DNA from: Muribaculaceae bacterium
GTDB lineage: Bacteria > Bacteroidota > Bacteroidia > Bacteroidales > Muribaculaceae
NCBI GenBank assembly: GCA_023663365.1
Contig: JAMPHP010000001.1
Coordinates: 529,183 to 593,182 of the forward strand
Direction of reading: 5' to 3'
DNA length: 64,000 nucleotides
The translations under genes were made by a program, and so were the position numbers. The notes under the pieces were generated by a model. It saw only the letters and a list, made by a program, of their open reading frames with translations. It made no database searches and was not told where the DNA came from. Of this stretch, positions 42,081 through 52,320 are shown piece by piece (the first letter of the stretch is position 1; every line of letters begins with the position of its first letter).

Positions 42081-43829
42081 ATGGAAAACGCAGAACTTAT
42101 CGCTCAGGTAACTGAGAAGGCTAAGACGTGGCTCTCCGACGGCTATGATGCCGAGACTCAGGCTGAGGTCCGCCGTATGCTTGAGGCTGAGGACAAGACT
42201 GAGCTTATCGAGGCTTTCTACAAGGATCTCGAGTTCGGTACGGGCGGTCTCCGCGGCATCATGGGTGTCGGCAGCAACCGCATGAATATCTACACTGTTG
42301 GTGCAGCCACACAGGGTCTTGCCAACTATCTGAAGGAGGCTTTCAAGGATCTCCCCGAGATCAGTGTAGCTGTTGGCCACGATGTGCGTCACAACTCCCG
42401 CAAGTTCGCCGAAATCGTTGCCGATATTTTTTCGGCAAATGGTATCAAGGTGTATCTTTTCGACAGTTTCCGCCCGACTCCCGAGCTTTCGTTCGCAATC
42501 CGCGAGCTTGGCTGCCAGAGTGGTGTGAATATCACTGCCTCGCACAATCCGAAGGAGTACAATGGCTACAAGGCTTACTGGAGCGACGGCGCCCAGATTA
42601 TCGCTCCTCACGATGTGAATATCATCGATAATGTAAATCGCATCAAGAGTGTGAAGGATATCAAGTTCGAGGGCGATAAATCGAAGATTGAGATTATCGG
42701 CGAGGCTATCGATGCCAAGTTCCTGGCCGCTATCAAGACTCTGTCGCTCGATCCTGAGGTAATCAAGCGCCATGCCGACCTCAAGATTGTGTACACTCCG
42801 ATCCATGGTACGGGTGTGAAGCTCGTGCCCGACTCGCTTCGCAACTATGGCTTCACCAACATCATCCACGTGCCTGAGCAGGATGTGCCCGACGGTTCGT
42901 TCCCCACGGTCGACTCTCCCAACCCCGAGAATGCGTCGGCTATGGCTATGGCTATCGCCAAGGGCAAGGAGGTCGGCGCCGACCTTATCGTGGCTTCCGA
43001 CCCCGATGCCGACCGTATCGGTTGTGTGATCCGCGATAACAAGGGTGAATACCAGCTCATCAACGGTAATCAGATCGTGATGATTCTTCTGAACTATATC
43101 ATGCTCCGCAACCGTGAGCTCGGTCTGCTCAAGGGCAATGAGTATGTGGTGAAGACAATTGTGACTACCGAGACTATCAAGGCTATCGCTGAGAACCAGA
43201 ATGTGAAGATGTATGACTGCTACACGGGCTTCAAGTGGATTGCCAATGTGATCCGCGACCTCGAGGGCACTGAGCGCTATCTCGGTGGCGGCGAGGAGAG
43301 CTATGGCTTCCTTGCCGAGGATTTCTGCCGCGACAAGGACTCTGTGTCGGCAATCTCGTTGATGGCTGAGATATGTGCATGGGCCAAGGACCGTGGCATG
43401 GACTTCAACCAGATGCTTCAGGAGATTTACCTCAAGAATGGCTATAGCCACGAGGAGGGTATCTCGGTGGTTCGCCCCGGCAAATCGGGTGCCGATGAAA
43501 TCCAGCAGATGATGCGCAACTTCCGCGCCAATCCTCCCAAGGAGCTCGCCGGCAGCAAGGTGGTGACTGTGAAGGATTACTCTGACCTCAACTGCACCGA
43601 TGTGGCTACGGGCAAGGTGACTAAGATGGACTTCCCGGCTACGTCGAATGTTCTTCAGTACTTCACTGAGGATGGCTCGAAGGTTTCGATCCGTCCGTCG
43701 GGCACAGAGCCTAAGATCAAGTTCTACGTCGAGGTGCACGACAAGATGGCCGACGCTGCCGACTACGAGCGCTGCAACCGCGACGCAGCTGCTAAAATCG
43801 AGCGTCTGAAGAAGGATCTCGGTATCTGA
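42081..43829 (+). CDS. Phospho-sugar mutase (phosphoglucomutase/phosphomannomutase)
   Basis: At 582 residues this is the large alpha-D-phosphohexomutase type. The N-terminus has the GTGGLRG loop near residue 53, the active-site serine lies in NITASHNPKEYNG, the metal site in DPDADR near residue 310, the sugar loop GGGEES, and the phosphate loop RPSGTEPK near residue 536. It interconverts hexose 1- and 6-phosphates for glycogen and polysaccharide precursors. It has its own promoter and a terminator follows. Confidence 0.92.
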   Translation: MENAELIAQVTEKAKTWLSDGYDAETQAEVRRMLEAEDKTELIEAFYKDLEFGTGGLRGIMGVGSNRMNIYTVGAATQGLANYLKEAFKDLPEISVAVGHDVRHNSRKFAEIVADIFSANGIKVYLFDSFRPTPELSFAIRELGCQSGVNITASHNPKEYNGYKAYWSDGAQIIAPHDVNIIDNVNRIKSVKDIKFEGDKSKIEIIGEAIDAKFLAAIKTLSLDPEVIKRHADLKIVYTPIHGTGVKLVPDSLRNYGFTNIIHVPEQDVPDGSFPTVDSPNPENASAMAMAIAKGKEVGADLIVASDPDADRIGCVIRDNKGEYQLINGNQIVMILLNYIMLRNRELGLLKGNEYVVKTIVTTETIKAIAENQNVKMYDCYTGFKWIANVIRDLEGTERYLGGGEESYGFLAEDFCRDKDSVSAISLMAEICAWAKDRGMDFNQMLQEIYLKNGYSHEEGISVVRPGKSGADEIQQMMRNFRANPPKELAGSKVVTVKDYSDLNCTDVATGKVTKMDFPATSNVLQYFTEDGSKVSIRPSGTEPKIKFYVEVHDKMADAADYERCNRDAAAKIERLKKDLGI

Positions 43830-43851
43830 TCTTCTTCGTAGCGATACATAA

Positions 43852-43887
43852 AGTGGCCGCAGGCTTGTGTCTGCGGCCACTTTTTTT
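43852..43887 (+). terminator. Terminator after phosphohexomutase
   Basis: AGTGGCCGCAG pairs with CTGCGGCCACT around GCTTGTGT, followed by seven T. Confidence 0.9.
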
Positions 43888-43905
43888 CAATTTAGTATTT
43901 GATAG

Positions 43906-44171
43906 GCGTGAGGTTTTGCTGAGAACATGAGGTTTACGCCCTGCGGGCTTCAACCTCACGCTAAGATTGCACGACCTGCCAAGGCAGGTCTACTGACGAC
44001 ATGAGTTTTGTGCACCGTAGTTTCGGCTTGTGCCGAATTAACCTTGTCATCGCAAAGCGCTTTGCTTGCAAAGAAAACCGCCTTGGCTTTCAAGCTGGGA
44101 AGATTTTCTTCGGAGTTAAAATTAAGAGAGTCCATAACTTTGTGGTTTGCAAACCACAAAGTTATGGACTC
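43906..44171. repeat. Palindrome-rich intergenic segment
   Basis: No gene is seen between 43830 and 44217. GCGTGAGGTT (43906-43915) is inverted at 43952-43961. GACCTGCC-aa-GGCAGGTC and GCAAAGCGCTTTGC (44054-44067) are further dyads. At 44128-44171 there is a perfect 44-bp palindrome starting GAGTCCATAACTTTGTGG, which contains TAACTTTG on both strands. It may be a small palindromic repeat family or a compact regulatory region. Confidence 0.6.
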
Positions 44172-44217
44172 AATATGCTGTGTCAAAAGACGCTTAATAA
44201 TACATACGGTATTCGGG

Positions 44218-45948
44218 TCATCGTAAAATCTTTTTTCTCACATAACCTTCTGATACTTCAATGACGAGTCCTTTGTATGATTGTGGGTTAATTTTCCGCC
44301 CAGTCAAATCATAAAATGCAGACTGTTCATCAGTAATTTCGCACTTTATATTTTGTAACTCTGCTATATTGTCATCAATAATGTGTTTAAACTGCCCCCA
44401 ATATTTATGCTCTTTATATTTACTAGCCTGACCCTGAGGAACGTGAAGGATAACACTTTCAAAAATAGATGAACTCTCGGTAGTATTAGAGTTGTACCTA
44501 TTATGTGAAGGTGCATCAGCAAAGCCTGCCGATACATGACATCCTTCTTTTCCTCCTCCTTCTGGAAGATCTTTAAAATATACCCATAAGTTTTTAAGAG
44601 TATTTATTAATGCTAAAGTATTGTCGCAAAAATGTGTTAGAAATTCCGGCAAAGTTAGAGACTCTATATTCGGAGAATTCTGAAACGCATAATGATCAAT
44701 GTCAACTATAGGATATTCTACGCCATCCACTTCTAATACATCAGGAATTGAAAAATCCAAAATATCAGGATTATTGCAATTTTGAATTATTAGTCCATTT
44801 TTCTCTTCATTGAATCGAAGCTCAAAGTCCCCATATTCAATATAATTCTCTTGCTCATTTTCTACAACATTAAAAAAATTTCTCCACGGGAACGCTGCTT
44901 TATAAGAGTTTAAACTCCCAAGGGGTACTCTAAGTACTGCATTTTTATAGACATTTTCAGGAAATCCCATTTTTAATCCGTTGCCTCCCTTTGGTGGATC
45001 TGTAGCTTTTATTCTAATATTTTTAAGAGAAGAACATCCTTCAAAAGCATAATTGCCTATAGATAAAACCTCGGGGATTAAGATATATTCAAGATTAGAA
45101 CATCCCCTGAACACTGCTGACCGAAGTTGTTTAACTTGTCGGGGTAATATCAGACTTTTCAGAGAAGAACAGTTTTCAAAAACACTACTTCCACGAATTT
45201 CTGTTATCGAATTGGGCAGATTTATGTTTGTGAGTTGGGCGCAATCTTTAAAAACATTTCCATCAAGAATTTTAACCCCATCAGAAATATCTATTTTCCG
45301 TAAATTAGTACAACCTTCAAATGTGCCATCCATATGTTCTACGGATGAGGGAATTTCGATTTGACAAAGAGATTCACATTTCTGAAATGTATAATTAAGA
45401 TCGGTTACGGTACTCGGGATATTGACAGTTTCCAGACTCGAACACTTGCTAAATGTATTTGATAGGGTCGTCATCCCTTCAGGTAATTTGACGGTAGTCA
45501 AATTATGACAATTCTCAAAAATACGGTAGCCCCAGAAAGCAGTTCCTATGTTCTCTAAATCGACGGTTACTAAGTCGTCATTACCTGAAAAGGCATAGTT
45601 CCAGACTCCGTCAACATGAAAACTCTTGTCTTTAGGTGTGTAATTTGAATTTAAAAAATCGGTGTCATACATCATGCGGCCGGAAACATCTGATGGAACT
45701 ATAATTTGGCCACTATATTTTTTTATCGCGTAATCATCTCTCGCAACAACGGCCCAAATCTCGGAAGCCGGTTCCCCATATCCAATACACACATAGTTTA
45801 TTCCATCAATTTCACCAGGCCCATCTACAATCAAATTTCTAGAAGGATAATACGCTTGGGCAAAGATTGGAATGGTAACTGAATTAGCTAATAGAATTAA
45901 AAGTATAATTCCCTTGTTTGTAAGCCATAATAAAAATTGATCAGTCAT
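44218..45948 (-). CDS. BspA-like leucine-rich repeat surface protein
   Basis: A signal sequence (ILLILLANSVTIPIFAQA) starts the protein. Residues 115-330 contain BspA/LRR_5 repeats with the pattern FENCxNLTTVKLPEG, FxxCSSLETVNIPS and FEGCTNLRKIDIS. The end (YDLTGRKINPQSYKGLVI) resembles the C-terminal sorting domain of Bacteroidetes type IX secretion, though that is an inference. Such proteins bind host matrix or other bacteria. It is clearly more AT-rich than the neighbouring genes, which suggests transfer. Confidence 0.8.
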   Translation of the reverse strand: MTDQFLLWLTNKGIILLILLANSVTIPIFAQAYYPSRNLIVDGPGEIDGINYVCIGYGEPASEIWAVVARDDYAIKKYSGQIIVPSDVSGRMMYDTDFLNSNYTPKDKSFHVDGVWNYAFSGNDDLVTVDLENIGTAFWGYRIFENCHNLTTVKLPEGMTTLSNTFSKCSSLETVNIPSTVTDLNYTFQKCESLCQIEIPSSVEHMDGTFEGCTNLRKIDISDGVKILDGNVFKDCAQLTNINLPNSITEIRGSSVFENCSSLKSLILPRQVKQLRSAVFRGCSNLEYILIPEVLSIGNYAFEGCSSLKNIRIKATDPPKGGNGLKMGFPENVYKNAVLRVPLGSLNSYKAAFPWRNFFNVVENEQENYIEYGDFELRFNEEKNGLIIQNCNNPDILDFSIPDVLEVDGVEYPIVDIDHYAFQNSPNIESLTLPEFLTHFCDNTLALINTLKNLWVYFKDLPEGGGKEGCHVSAGFADAPSHNRYNSNTTESSSIFESVILHVPQGQASKYKEHKYWGQFKHIIDDNIAELQNIKCEITDEQSAFYDLTGRKINPQSYKGLVIEVSEGYVRKKILR

Positions 45949-46010
45949 TTGTTAATAGGATAAGTGGTTGTAATTCGTAGTCATTTTATTGCTTCTTGTT
46001 ACGCTTTTGG

Positions 46011-46041
46011 CAAAGTTAGCCATTTTCGTCGGAATATCAAA
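46011..46041 (-). promoter_or_regulatory. Promoter of the BspA-like gene
   Basis: Read leftward, TTTG (46041-46038) and TAACTTTG (46018-46011) are 19 bases apart, with a leader of about 60 bases to the ATG at 45948. Confidence 0.65.
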
Positions 46042-46328
46042 AAAAATACTTCGCGGCCGTTAATGCGGAAGATGTGGCAGTTGCGTATCTTTCGACACTC
46101 GCCCGAAGTGAGTATTTTTACGTTGCGCCAACATCCGTAAAAGGTATATCGAATAGATATGATGTTGCGGAGTTCGAGGATAGAGCCATCGGAGTTCTTT
46201 CTCCGCTTCGCTACGAAAGCGGCAAGCCGATAACCATGCGGGAATACCGGCAGGGTCGCAGAAGTTGAGTATCGTTATGTATAGAGCGAGTCATTTGCGC
46301 TCAGTATTAAGACTGAGTTAAATATAAA
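46042..46328. other. Gap before nifJ without supported gene
   Basis: A rightward frame of 64 codons (GTG start at 46074) is possible but has no start signal I trust. Apart from that I see nothing. Confidence 0.4.
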
Positions 46329-46357
46329 AAGAGGAGCGCTGTGTGGCGCTCCTCTTG
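46329..46357 (-). terminator. Terminator of nifJ
   Basis: AAGAGGAGCGC pairs with GCGCTCCTCTT around GTGT-type loop bases, followed on the minus strand by TTTTT. Confidence 0.85.
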
Positions 46358-46385
46358 GTTTGGCTAAGCTTTGTGCTTAGGTTGA

Positions 46386-49300
46386 TTATTTGTTAGCGTT
46401 TTCAATAGCTGCTACTTCGGGATCTACGCCCCACTGCTGCTGTGCAAGGCGGCGGTAGTTGTTGTAGCGCCACTGAGCGTTCGACTTGGCGGCAGCGAAG
46501 AGCTCGGCAGCTTCGGCAGGGTATTGCTTGAGTACGGTAGCGTAGCGCACTTCACCCTTGAGGAAGTCCTCGAAGAGGTCCCAGTTGGGAGCTTTGCTGT
46601 CGAGGGTGAAGGGGTTTTCGCCCTTGAGCTCTGCATCGGGGTTGTAGCGCCAGAGGTGCCAGTAGCCGCAAGCCACAGCGCGCTCTTCTTCGGCCTGAGC
46701 GTGACCCATGCCGGCCTTGATGCCGTGGTTGATACAGGGTGCGTAAGCGATGATGAGCGAAGGACCGTCGTAGGCTTCTGCCTCGCGGATTGCCTTGAGT
46801 GTCTGAGCCTGGTCGGCGCCCATGGCAACCTGAGCGACGTATACGTAGCCGTAGGTCGATGCGATAAGGCCGAGGTCTTTCTTGCGGATGCGCTTGCCTG
46901 CGGAAGCGAACTTGGCGATTGCGCCGATAGGTGTTGCTTTCGAGGACTGGCCGCCGGTGTTGGAGTACACTTCGGTGTCGACAACGAGTACGTTGACGTT
47001 CTTTCCGGATGCGAGCACGTGGTCAAGGCCACCGAAGCCGATGTCGTAAGCGGCTCCGTCGCCGGCGATGATCCACTGCGAGCGAGCCACGATGTAGCCC
47101 TTGAGGCCGATGATTGCCTTGCAGATGTCGCAGCCGCAAGCCTCGCACATGGGCACGAGTTTGTCGGCCACTTCACGGGTCGAAGCTGCATTGTCGGGTG
47201 CGTCGAGCCACTGCTGTGCGAGTGCCTTCATGTCGGCGGTGCACTTGTCGCAGTCGAGCATTGCTTTGAAGAGCTCGGTGAGGCGCATGCGCATCTTTTC
47301 GGTGGCGAGCTTCATGCCGAGGCCAAATTCAGCGAAGTCCTCGAAGAGGGAGTTTGCCCAAGCAGGACCATGGCCGGAAGCGTTTGTGGTGTAGGGTGTC
47401 GAGGGTACGGAGCCGGAGTAGATCGAGGAGCAACCGGTAGCATTGGCCACCATTTCGTGGTCACCGAAGAGTTGGGAGATGAGTTTGACGTAGGGAGTCT
47501 CACCGCAGCCCGAGCAAGCGCCGGAGAATTCAAAGAGGGGAGTGGCGAACTGGCTGTTCTTGACGTTTGCCTTGATGTCGACGAGGTTCTGCTTGCTTTC
47601 TACTTTGTTCACGCAGTAATCCCAGTCGGCCTGAACGTTGAGCTGTGTCTCGAGGGGCTTCATGGTGAGAGCCTTCACGCCCTTCTTACCGGGGCATACG
47701 TCAACGCAGTTGCCGCAACCGAGGCAGTCGAGCACATCGACGGCCTGGATGAAGTGCATGCCTTTGAAGGCCGGGCCGAGTGCGGGGATGGTGCCTTCGG
47801 TGCCGAAGGGAGCGGACTGTGCTTCGGCATCGGTGAGGACGAAGGGACGAATCGAGGCGTGGGGGCAAACATAGGCACACTTGTTGCACTGGATGCAGTT
47901 CTCTTCGAGCCATTCGGGCACGAATGCTGCCACACCGCGCTTCTCATAGGCTGCAGTGCCCTGAGCCCAAGTGCCGTCGGCGATGTCTTTGAAGTCGGAT
48001 ACCTTGAGGAGGTCGCCGTTCTGAGCGTTGATGGGGCGCACTACATCGTTGATGAAAGCGGGGTCGTTGTTGGCTGCCTTGGGAGCTTCTTCGAGGGAAG
48101 CCCATGCGGGGTCAACATCGAGCTTGTGGTATTCGCCGCCGCGGTCTACGGCCTGGTTGTTCTTGTCGACAACGTCCTGGCCCTTCTTGCCGTAGCTCTT
48201 GACGATGAATTTCTTCATCTGCTCAATGGCGAGGTCTACGGGGATTACTTCGGTGATGCGGAAGAAAGCGCTCTGGAGGATGGTGTTGGTGCGGTTGCCG
48301 AGGCCGATTTCCTGAGCGATCTTGGTGGCGTTGATGTAGTAGACGGTGATGTTGTGCTCAGCGAAGTAGCGCTTGATGTGCACGGGGAGGTTCTTGGCAA
48401 GTTCCTCGCCTTCCCAGATGGTGTTGAGAAGGAATGTGCCGCCATCGCGGAGACCGCGGGTGACGTCGTACATATTGAGGTATGCCTGCACGTGGCAAGC
48501 CACGAAGTTGGGGGTGTTTACGAGGTAAGTGGAGCGGATGGGCTCGTCGCCGAAGCGGAGGTGCGAGCAGGTGAAGCCGCCCGACTTCTTGGAGTCGTAA
48601 GCGAAGTATGCCTGGCAGTACTTGTCGGTGTTTTCGCCGATAATCTTCACTGAGTTCTTGTTTGCACCTACGGTACCGTCGGCACCGAGGCCGTAGAACT
48701 TGGCTTCGAATGTGCTCTCAGCGCCGAGTGCGAGCTCGGGGAGCATGGGAAGCGAAGTGAAAGTGACGTCGTCGACGATGCCGAGGGTGAAGTGGTCCTT
48801 GGGCATGGGGAGGGCGAGGTTCTCGAACACGCTGATAATCTGCGAGGGAGTGGTGTCCTTCGATGCGAGGCCGTAGCGACCGCCCACGATCAGGGGAGCA
48901 TCGGCTGCGCCATAGAAGCACTCTTTGACGTCGAGGTAGAGGGGCTCACCGTTTGCACCGGGTTCTTTGGTGCGGTCGAGCACGGCGATGCGCTTGGCTG
49001 TCTTGGGCACAGCTGCGAGGAAGTGCTTAGCCGAGAAGGGGCGGTAGAGGTGAACGGAAACGAGGCCGACTTTCTCGCCTTTCTTGGTGAGGAAGTCGAT
49101 GGCTTCCTGAGCGGCCTGTGTCACGGAGCCCATGGCGATAATCACGCGGTCGGCGTCGGGTGCACCGTAGTAGTTGAAGAGGTGGTACTCACGGCCTGTG
49201 ATTTTTGTGATTTCGGCCATGTAGTTCTCCACGATTTCGGGCACAGCCTCGTAGTGGAGGTTGCAAGCCTCGCGATGCTGGAAGAAAACGTCGCCGTTCT

Positions 49301-49964
49301 CAGCCATACCGCGTGCTACGGGAGCGTCGGGGGTGAGGGCACGGGCACGGAAGTCGGCGAGTGCCTTGCGGTCGAGCAGCGGTTCGAGGTCCTCTGCTTC
49401 GAGAGTCTCGATTTTCTGAATTTCGTGCGATGTGCGGAAGCCGTCGAAGAAGTTCACGAAAGGCACGCTCGACTTGATGGTGGAGAGGTGTGCCACGCCG
49501 GCGAGATCCATAACCTCCTGCACGGAGCCTTCGGCCAGCATGGCGAAGCCGGTCTGACGAACCGACATCACGTCCTGGTGGTCGCCGAAGATAGAGAGCG
49601 CGTGCGACGCGATAGTACGTGCCGAAACATGGAATACCGAGGGAAGAAGCTCACCTGCGATCTTGTACATGTTGGGGATCATCAGGAGCAGACCCTGCGA
49701 TGCGGTGTAGGTGGTGGTGAGGGCACCGGCCTGGAGTGAGCCGTGCACGGCACCTGCGGCACCGCCTTCCGACTGCATTTCCTGAACGAGAACTGTCTCT
49801 CCGAAGATGTTCTTGCGGCCTGCAGCAGCCCACTCGTCCACGTACTCAGCCATGGTCGAAGAGGGGGTGATGGGGTAAATGGCGGCCACTTCGGAGAACA
49901 TGTAGCTCACGTGGGCAGCAGCCTGATTACCGTCGCAGGTCAAGAATTTTTTTTCTTTACTCAT
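46386..49964 (-). CDS. nifJ: Pyruvate:ferredoxin (flavodoxin) oxidoreductase
   Basis: The 1,192-residue single-chain form converts pyruvate and CoA to acetyl-CoA, CO2 and reduced ferredoxin, the central step of energy metabolism in these anaerobes. Two 4Fe-4S motifs lie near residue 686 (CIQCNKCAYVCP) and 743 (CLGCGNCVDVCP). The proximal cluster uses CSGCGE and CEACGCD. The TPP-binding GDGAAYDIGFGGLDH lies near residue 963, with YSNTGGQ after it. Codon use is strongly biased, as in highly expressed genes, which is why long open frames appear on the opposite strand. Confidence 0.97.
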   Translation of the reverse strand: MSKEKKFLTCDGNQAAAHVSYMFSEVAAIYPITPSSTMAEYVDEWAAAGRKNIFGETVLVQEMQSEGGAAGAVHGSLQAGALTTTYTASQGLLLMIPNMYKIAGELLPSVFHVSARTIASHALSIFGDHQDVMSVRQTGFAMLAEGSVQEVMDLAGVAHLSTIKSSVPFVNFFDGFRTSHEIQKIETLEAEDLEPLLDRKALADFRARALTPDAPVARGMAENGDVFFQHREACNLHYEAVPEIVENYMAEITKITGREYHLFNYYGAPDADRVIIAMGSVTQAAQEAIDFLTKKGEKVGLVSVHLYRPFSAKHFLAAVPKTAKRIAVLDRTKEPGANGEPLYLDVKECFYGAADAPLIVGGRYGLASKDTTPSQIISVFENLALPMPKDHFTLGIVDDVTFTSLPMLPELALGAESTFEAKFYGLGADGTVGANKNSVKIIGENTDKYCQAYFAYDSKKSGGFTCSHLRFGDEPIRSTYLVNTPNFVACHVQAYLNMYDVTRGLRDGGTFLLNTIWEGEELAKNLPVHIKRYFAEHNITVYYINATKIAQEIGLGNRTNTILQSAFFRITEVIPVDLAIEQMKKFIVKSYGKKGQDVVDKNNQAVDRGGEYHKLDVDPAWASLEEAPKAANNDPAFINDVVRPINAQNGDLLKVSDFKDIADGTWAQGTAAYEKRGVAAFVPEWLEENCIQCNKCAYVCPHASIRPFVLTDAEAQSAPFGTEGTIPALGPAFKGMHFIQAVDVLDCLGCGNCVDVCPGKKGVKALTMKPLETQLNVQADWDYCVNKVESKQNLVDIKANVKNSQFATPLFEFSGACSGCGETPYVKLISQLFGDHEMVANATGCSSIYSGSVPSTPYTTNASGHGPAWANSLFEDFAEFGLGMKLATEKMRMRLTELFKAMLDCDKCTADMKALAQQWLDAPDNAASTREVADKLVPMCEACGCDICKAIIGLKGYIVARSQWIIAGDGAAYDIGFGGLDHVLASGKNVNVLVVDTEVYSNTGGQSSKATPIGAIAKFASAGKRIRKKDLGLIASTYGYVYVAQVAMGADQAQTLKAIREAEAYDGPSLIIAYAPCINHGIKAGMGHAQAEEERAVACGYWHLWRYNPDAELKGENPFTLDSKAPNWDLFEDFLKGEVRYATVLKQYPAEAAELFAAAKSNAQWRYNNYRRLAQQQWGVDPEVAAIENANK

Positions 49965-50033
49965 AACGTTTGTAATCGTTTATATACAGAATTGTTGTTT
50001 AAAATCAAAGAGTAGAGGCTGTAAAGCCAGTTG

Positions 50034-50041
50034 CAAAGGTA
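50034..50041 (-). promoter_or_regulatory. -7 element of nifJ
   Basis: Read leftward this is TACCTTTG, 70 bases before the nifJ ATG. The expected -33 position is occupied by the murI terminator stem, so no consensus TTTG is seen. Confidence 0.45.
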
Positions 50042-50045
50042 CAAA

Positions 50046-50071
50046 AAAAGAGTGAGAACTCACTCTTTTCA
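50046..50071 (-). terminator. Terminator of the pgi-murI unit
   Basis: AAAAGAGTGAG and CTCACTCTTTT form a near-perfect palindrome, with a T-run on the minus strand directly after murI. Confidence 0.85.
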
Positions 50072-50073
50072 AC

Positions 50074-50940
50074 CTATAAAATAAGTGAAACCTCGCGATG
50101 AGCCTGCACGGGAGCGCCCATAAAAACGCCGGCGAGGTTGTTGAATTTGTCGGCTTCCTCGGTGGTGACATATTCGGCTGTGCCACCGCGTGTGATGCGG
50201 GAGTCGATCTCGGGGTGACGCTTAAGATAGTCGAGCAGCGATGCTGCAACAATCTCTCCCTGAGGCAGCACGTTCACGCCTTCGGGTGTGTATTGCTTTA
50301 TCTTGTTGAGCAGGAGAGGGTAGTGTGTGCAGCCGAGGATGAGAGTGTCGATGTCGGGGCAAAGCGACATGAGGGCGTCGATGTCGCGCTTGACGAAGTA
50401 GTCGGCTCCCGGGCCGTCGGCTTCGAGGTTTTCGACCAGCGGCACCCACATGGGGCACGCGCGGGAGTAAAGGCGGACGCCGGGGTGCAGCTTGGCCAGC
50501 TCGATGTCGTAGGATTGCGACGCCACGGTGCCCGGAGTGCCCACAAGGCCTATGCAGCCCGACTTGCTAATCTCACCGACGGCTTCTGCCGTGGGCCTGA
50601 TTACTCCCAGAACACGCCTGTCGGGGTCGAGTGCGGGCAGGTCGCGCTGCTGGATGGATCGCAGAGCCTTTGCCGAAGCGGTGTTGCAAGCCAAAATCAC
50701 GAGTTGGCAGCCGCGCGCAAAAAGATAGCGCACCGCCTCAAGGGTGAAGCGGTACACCAGGTCGAAAGATCGGTTGCCATAGGGCGCGCGGGCGTTGTCG
50801 CCGAGGTAGATGAAGTCGGCATCGGGGAGAGCCTTGCGCAGTGAGCGCAGCACCGTGAGGCCACCGTAGCCGGAGTCGAACACCCCGATAGGACCGGGGT
50901 GTCCGGCTGTGGCTGCGATTATTTCGTCGGTACGGCTCAA
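50074..50940 (-). CDS. murI: Glutamate racemase
   Basis: Makes D-glutamate for peptidoglycan. The N-terminal [15 protein letters not shown] holds the catalytic-site Asp/Ser, and the two catalytic Cys lie in LACNTASAK (near residue 85) and GCTHYPLL (near residue 203). Length (288) is normal for the family. It overlaps pgi by 4 bases, so the two form a unit. Confidence 0.95.
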   Translation of the reverse strand: MSRTDEIIAATAGHPGPIGVFDSGYGGLTVLRSLRKALPDADFIYLGDNARAPYGNRSFDLVYRFTLEAVRYLFARGCQLVILACNTASAKALRSIQQRDLPALDPDRRVLGVIRPTAEAVGEISKSGCIGLVGTPGTVASQSYDIELAKLHPGVRLYSRACPMWVPLVENLEADGPGADYFVKRDIDALMSLCPDIDTLILGCTHYPLLLNKIKQYTPEGVNVLPQGEIVAASLLDYLKRHPEIDSRITRGGTAEYVTTEEADKFNNLAGVFMGAPVQAHREVSLIL

Positions 50941-52265
50941 AGCTTCTCGCGGATAGCTTTGGTGGCTTCTTCGTAGCCGGGCTTCTCGAGGAGGGCAAAC
51001 ATATTCTTCTTGTAAGCCTCTACACCGGGCTGGTTGAAGGGGTTGACACCAAGGATGTAGCCGCTGATGCCGCAGGCTGCCTCGAAGAAGTAGATGAGCT
51101 GGCCGAGGCAGAAGGGGGAGAGCTCGGGGAGAAGAATCTGCATGTTGGGCACGCCGCCGTCGATGTGGGCTATGCGTGTGCCGAGCTCTGCCATCTTGTT
51201 TACTTCGTCGACACGCTTGCCGGCGATGTAGTTGAGGCCGTCGAGGTTTGCGTCGTCGGAGGGTATGCGGAGCTCACGGGCGGGCTTCTCTACCGAAATC
51301 ACGGTCTCGAAGATTGTGCGCTCGCCTTCCTGAATCCACTGGCCCATCGAGTGAAGGTCGGTGGTGTTGTCGACAGCTGCGGGGAAAATACCTTTGCCGT
51401 CCTTGCCTTCGCTTTCGCCGTAGAGCTGCTTCCACCACTCGCCGAAGAAGTGGAGCTTGGGGTTGTAGTTGACGAGGATTTCGATTTTCTTGCCGGCGCG
51501 GTAGAGAGCATTGCGAGTGAGGGCATAGGTCATGGCTGCGTCGCACTTTCCGCTGAGGGTAGCTTCGGCCATTGCTGCGGCGCCGTCGATGAGTGCCTTG
51601 ATGTCGAAGCCGGCCACTGCCACGGGCAGCAGGCCCACGGGGGTGAGGACGGAGAAGCGGCCGCCTACGTTATCTTCGATCACGTAGGTCTTGTAGCCTT
51701 CGGTGTCGGCGAGCGAGCGGAGAGCACCACGTTTTGCATCGGTGATTGCCACGATGCGCTTGCCGGCTTCCTCGCGGCCCATCTGGCGCTCGAGCTGCTC
51801 CTTGAGCAGGCGGAAGGCGATGGCGGGCTCGGTGGTGGTGCCCGACTTGGATATCACGATGATGCCGAAACGCTTGTCGGCAAGGAAGTCCTGCAGCTCT
51901 GCGAGGTAGTCCTCGCCGATGTTCTGGCCGGCAAAGAGTACTTTGGGAGTATTTGAAGAGTATGCTTCAAAGGTGTTGCTGAGTGCTTCTATCACAGCCT
52001 TGGCACCAAGGTATGAACCGCCGATGCCGATAGCCACCACGACATCGCAGAGCTCGCGGAGCTTGGCTGCGGTAGCGTTGATGTCGTCGATGAGAGCGGC
52101 GGGAGTTTCCTGCGGGAGTTTAACCCAGCCGAGGAAGTCGTTGCCGGCGCCGGTGCCGTCGATGAGTTTTGTCAGAGAGGCGTTGCCCTCGCCCTGGAGA
52201 GCTGTGATGTCGGCCTGGCTCACCGAGCCAAGTACACCTTTATTCACTACTTGAATCTTTTCCAT
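50937..52265 (-). CDS. pgi: Glucose-6-phosphate isomerase
   Basis: Interconverts glucose 6-phosphate and fructose 6-phosphate. At 442 residues it is the shorter Firmicutes/Bacteroidetes type. [15 protein letters not shown] near residue 137 is the phosphate-binding SIS motif, and [12 protein letters not shown] near residue 79 and the [19 protein letters not shown] region are conserved. It is transcribed from the divergent promoter it shares with menC. Confidence 0.95.
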   Translation of the reverse strand: MEKIQVVNKGVLGSVSQADITALQGEGNASLTKLIDGTGAGNDFLGWVKLPQETPAALIDDINATAAKLRELCDVVVAIGIGGSYLGAKAVIEALSNTFEAYSSNTPKVLFAGQNIGEDYLAELQDFLADKRFGIIVISKSGTTTEPAIAFRLLKEQLERQMGREEAGKRIVAITDAKRGALRSLADTEGYKTYVIEDNVGGRFSVLTPVGLLPVAVAGFDIKALIDGAAAMAEATLSGKCDAAMTYALTRNALYRAGKKIEILVNYNPKLHFFGEWWKQLYGESEGKDGKGIFPAAVDNTTDLHSMGQWIQEGERTIFETVISVEKPARELRIPSDDANLDGLNYIAGKRVDEVNKMAELGTRIAHIDGGVPNMQILLPELSPFCLGQLIYFFEAACGISGYILGVNPFNQPGVEAYKKNMFALLEKPGYEEATKAIREKL

Positions 52266-52280
52266 TTCGTTCTGAAAATT

Positions 52281-52316
52281 TTCGCAAAATTACAGATTTA
52301 TTTCTAATTTTGCAAT
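52281..52316. promoter_or_regulatory. Overlapping divergent promoters of pgi and menC
   Basis: Rightward, TAATTTTG (52305-52312) has TTCG 20 bases upstream. Leftward, TAATTTTG (52292-52285) has ATTG 20 bases upstream. The two promoters occupy the same 36 bases, so only one polymerase can bind at a time. Confidence 0.6.
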
Positions 52317-52320
52317 ACCG

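Noticed and set aside
42051..43880. A 609-codon leftward open frame opposite the phosphohexomutase
   Set aside because: Also a mirror frame of a highly biased gene; the forward gene has all catalytic motifs.
46074..46268. 64-codon frame before the nifJ terminator
   Set aside because: GTG start without a ribosome site or homologous look; not supported.
46524..48653. A 709-codon rightward open frame opposite nifJ, and similar frames within 48792-49739
   Set aside because: They are mirror frames caused by the strong codon bias of nifJ; the translated sequence has no domain and no start signal.
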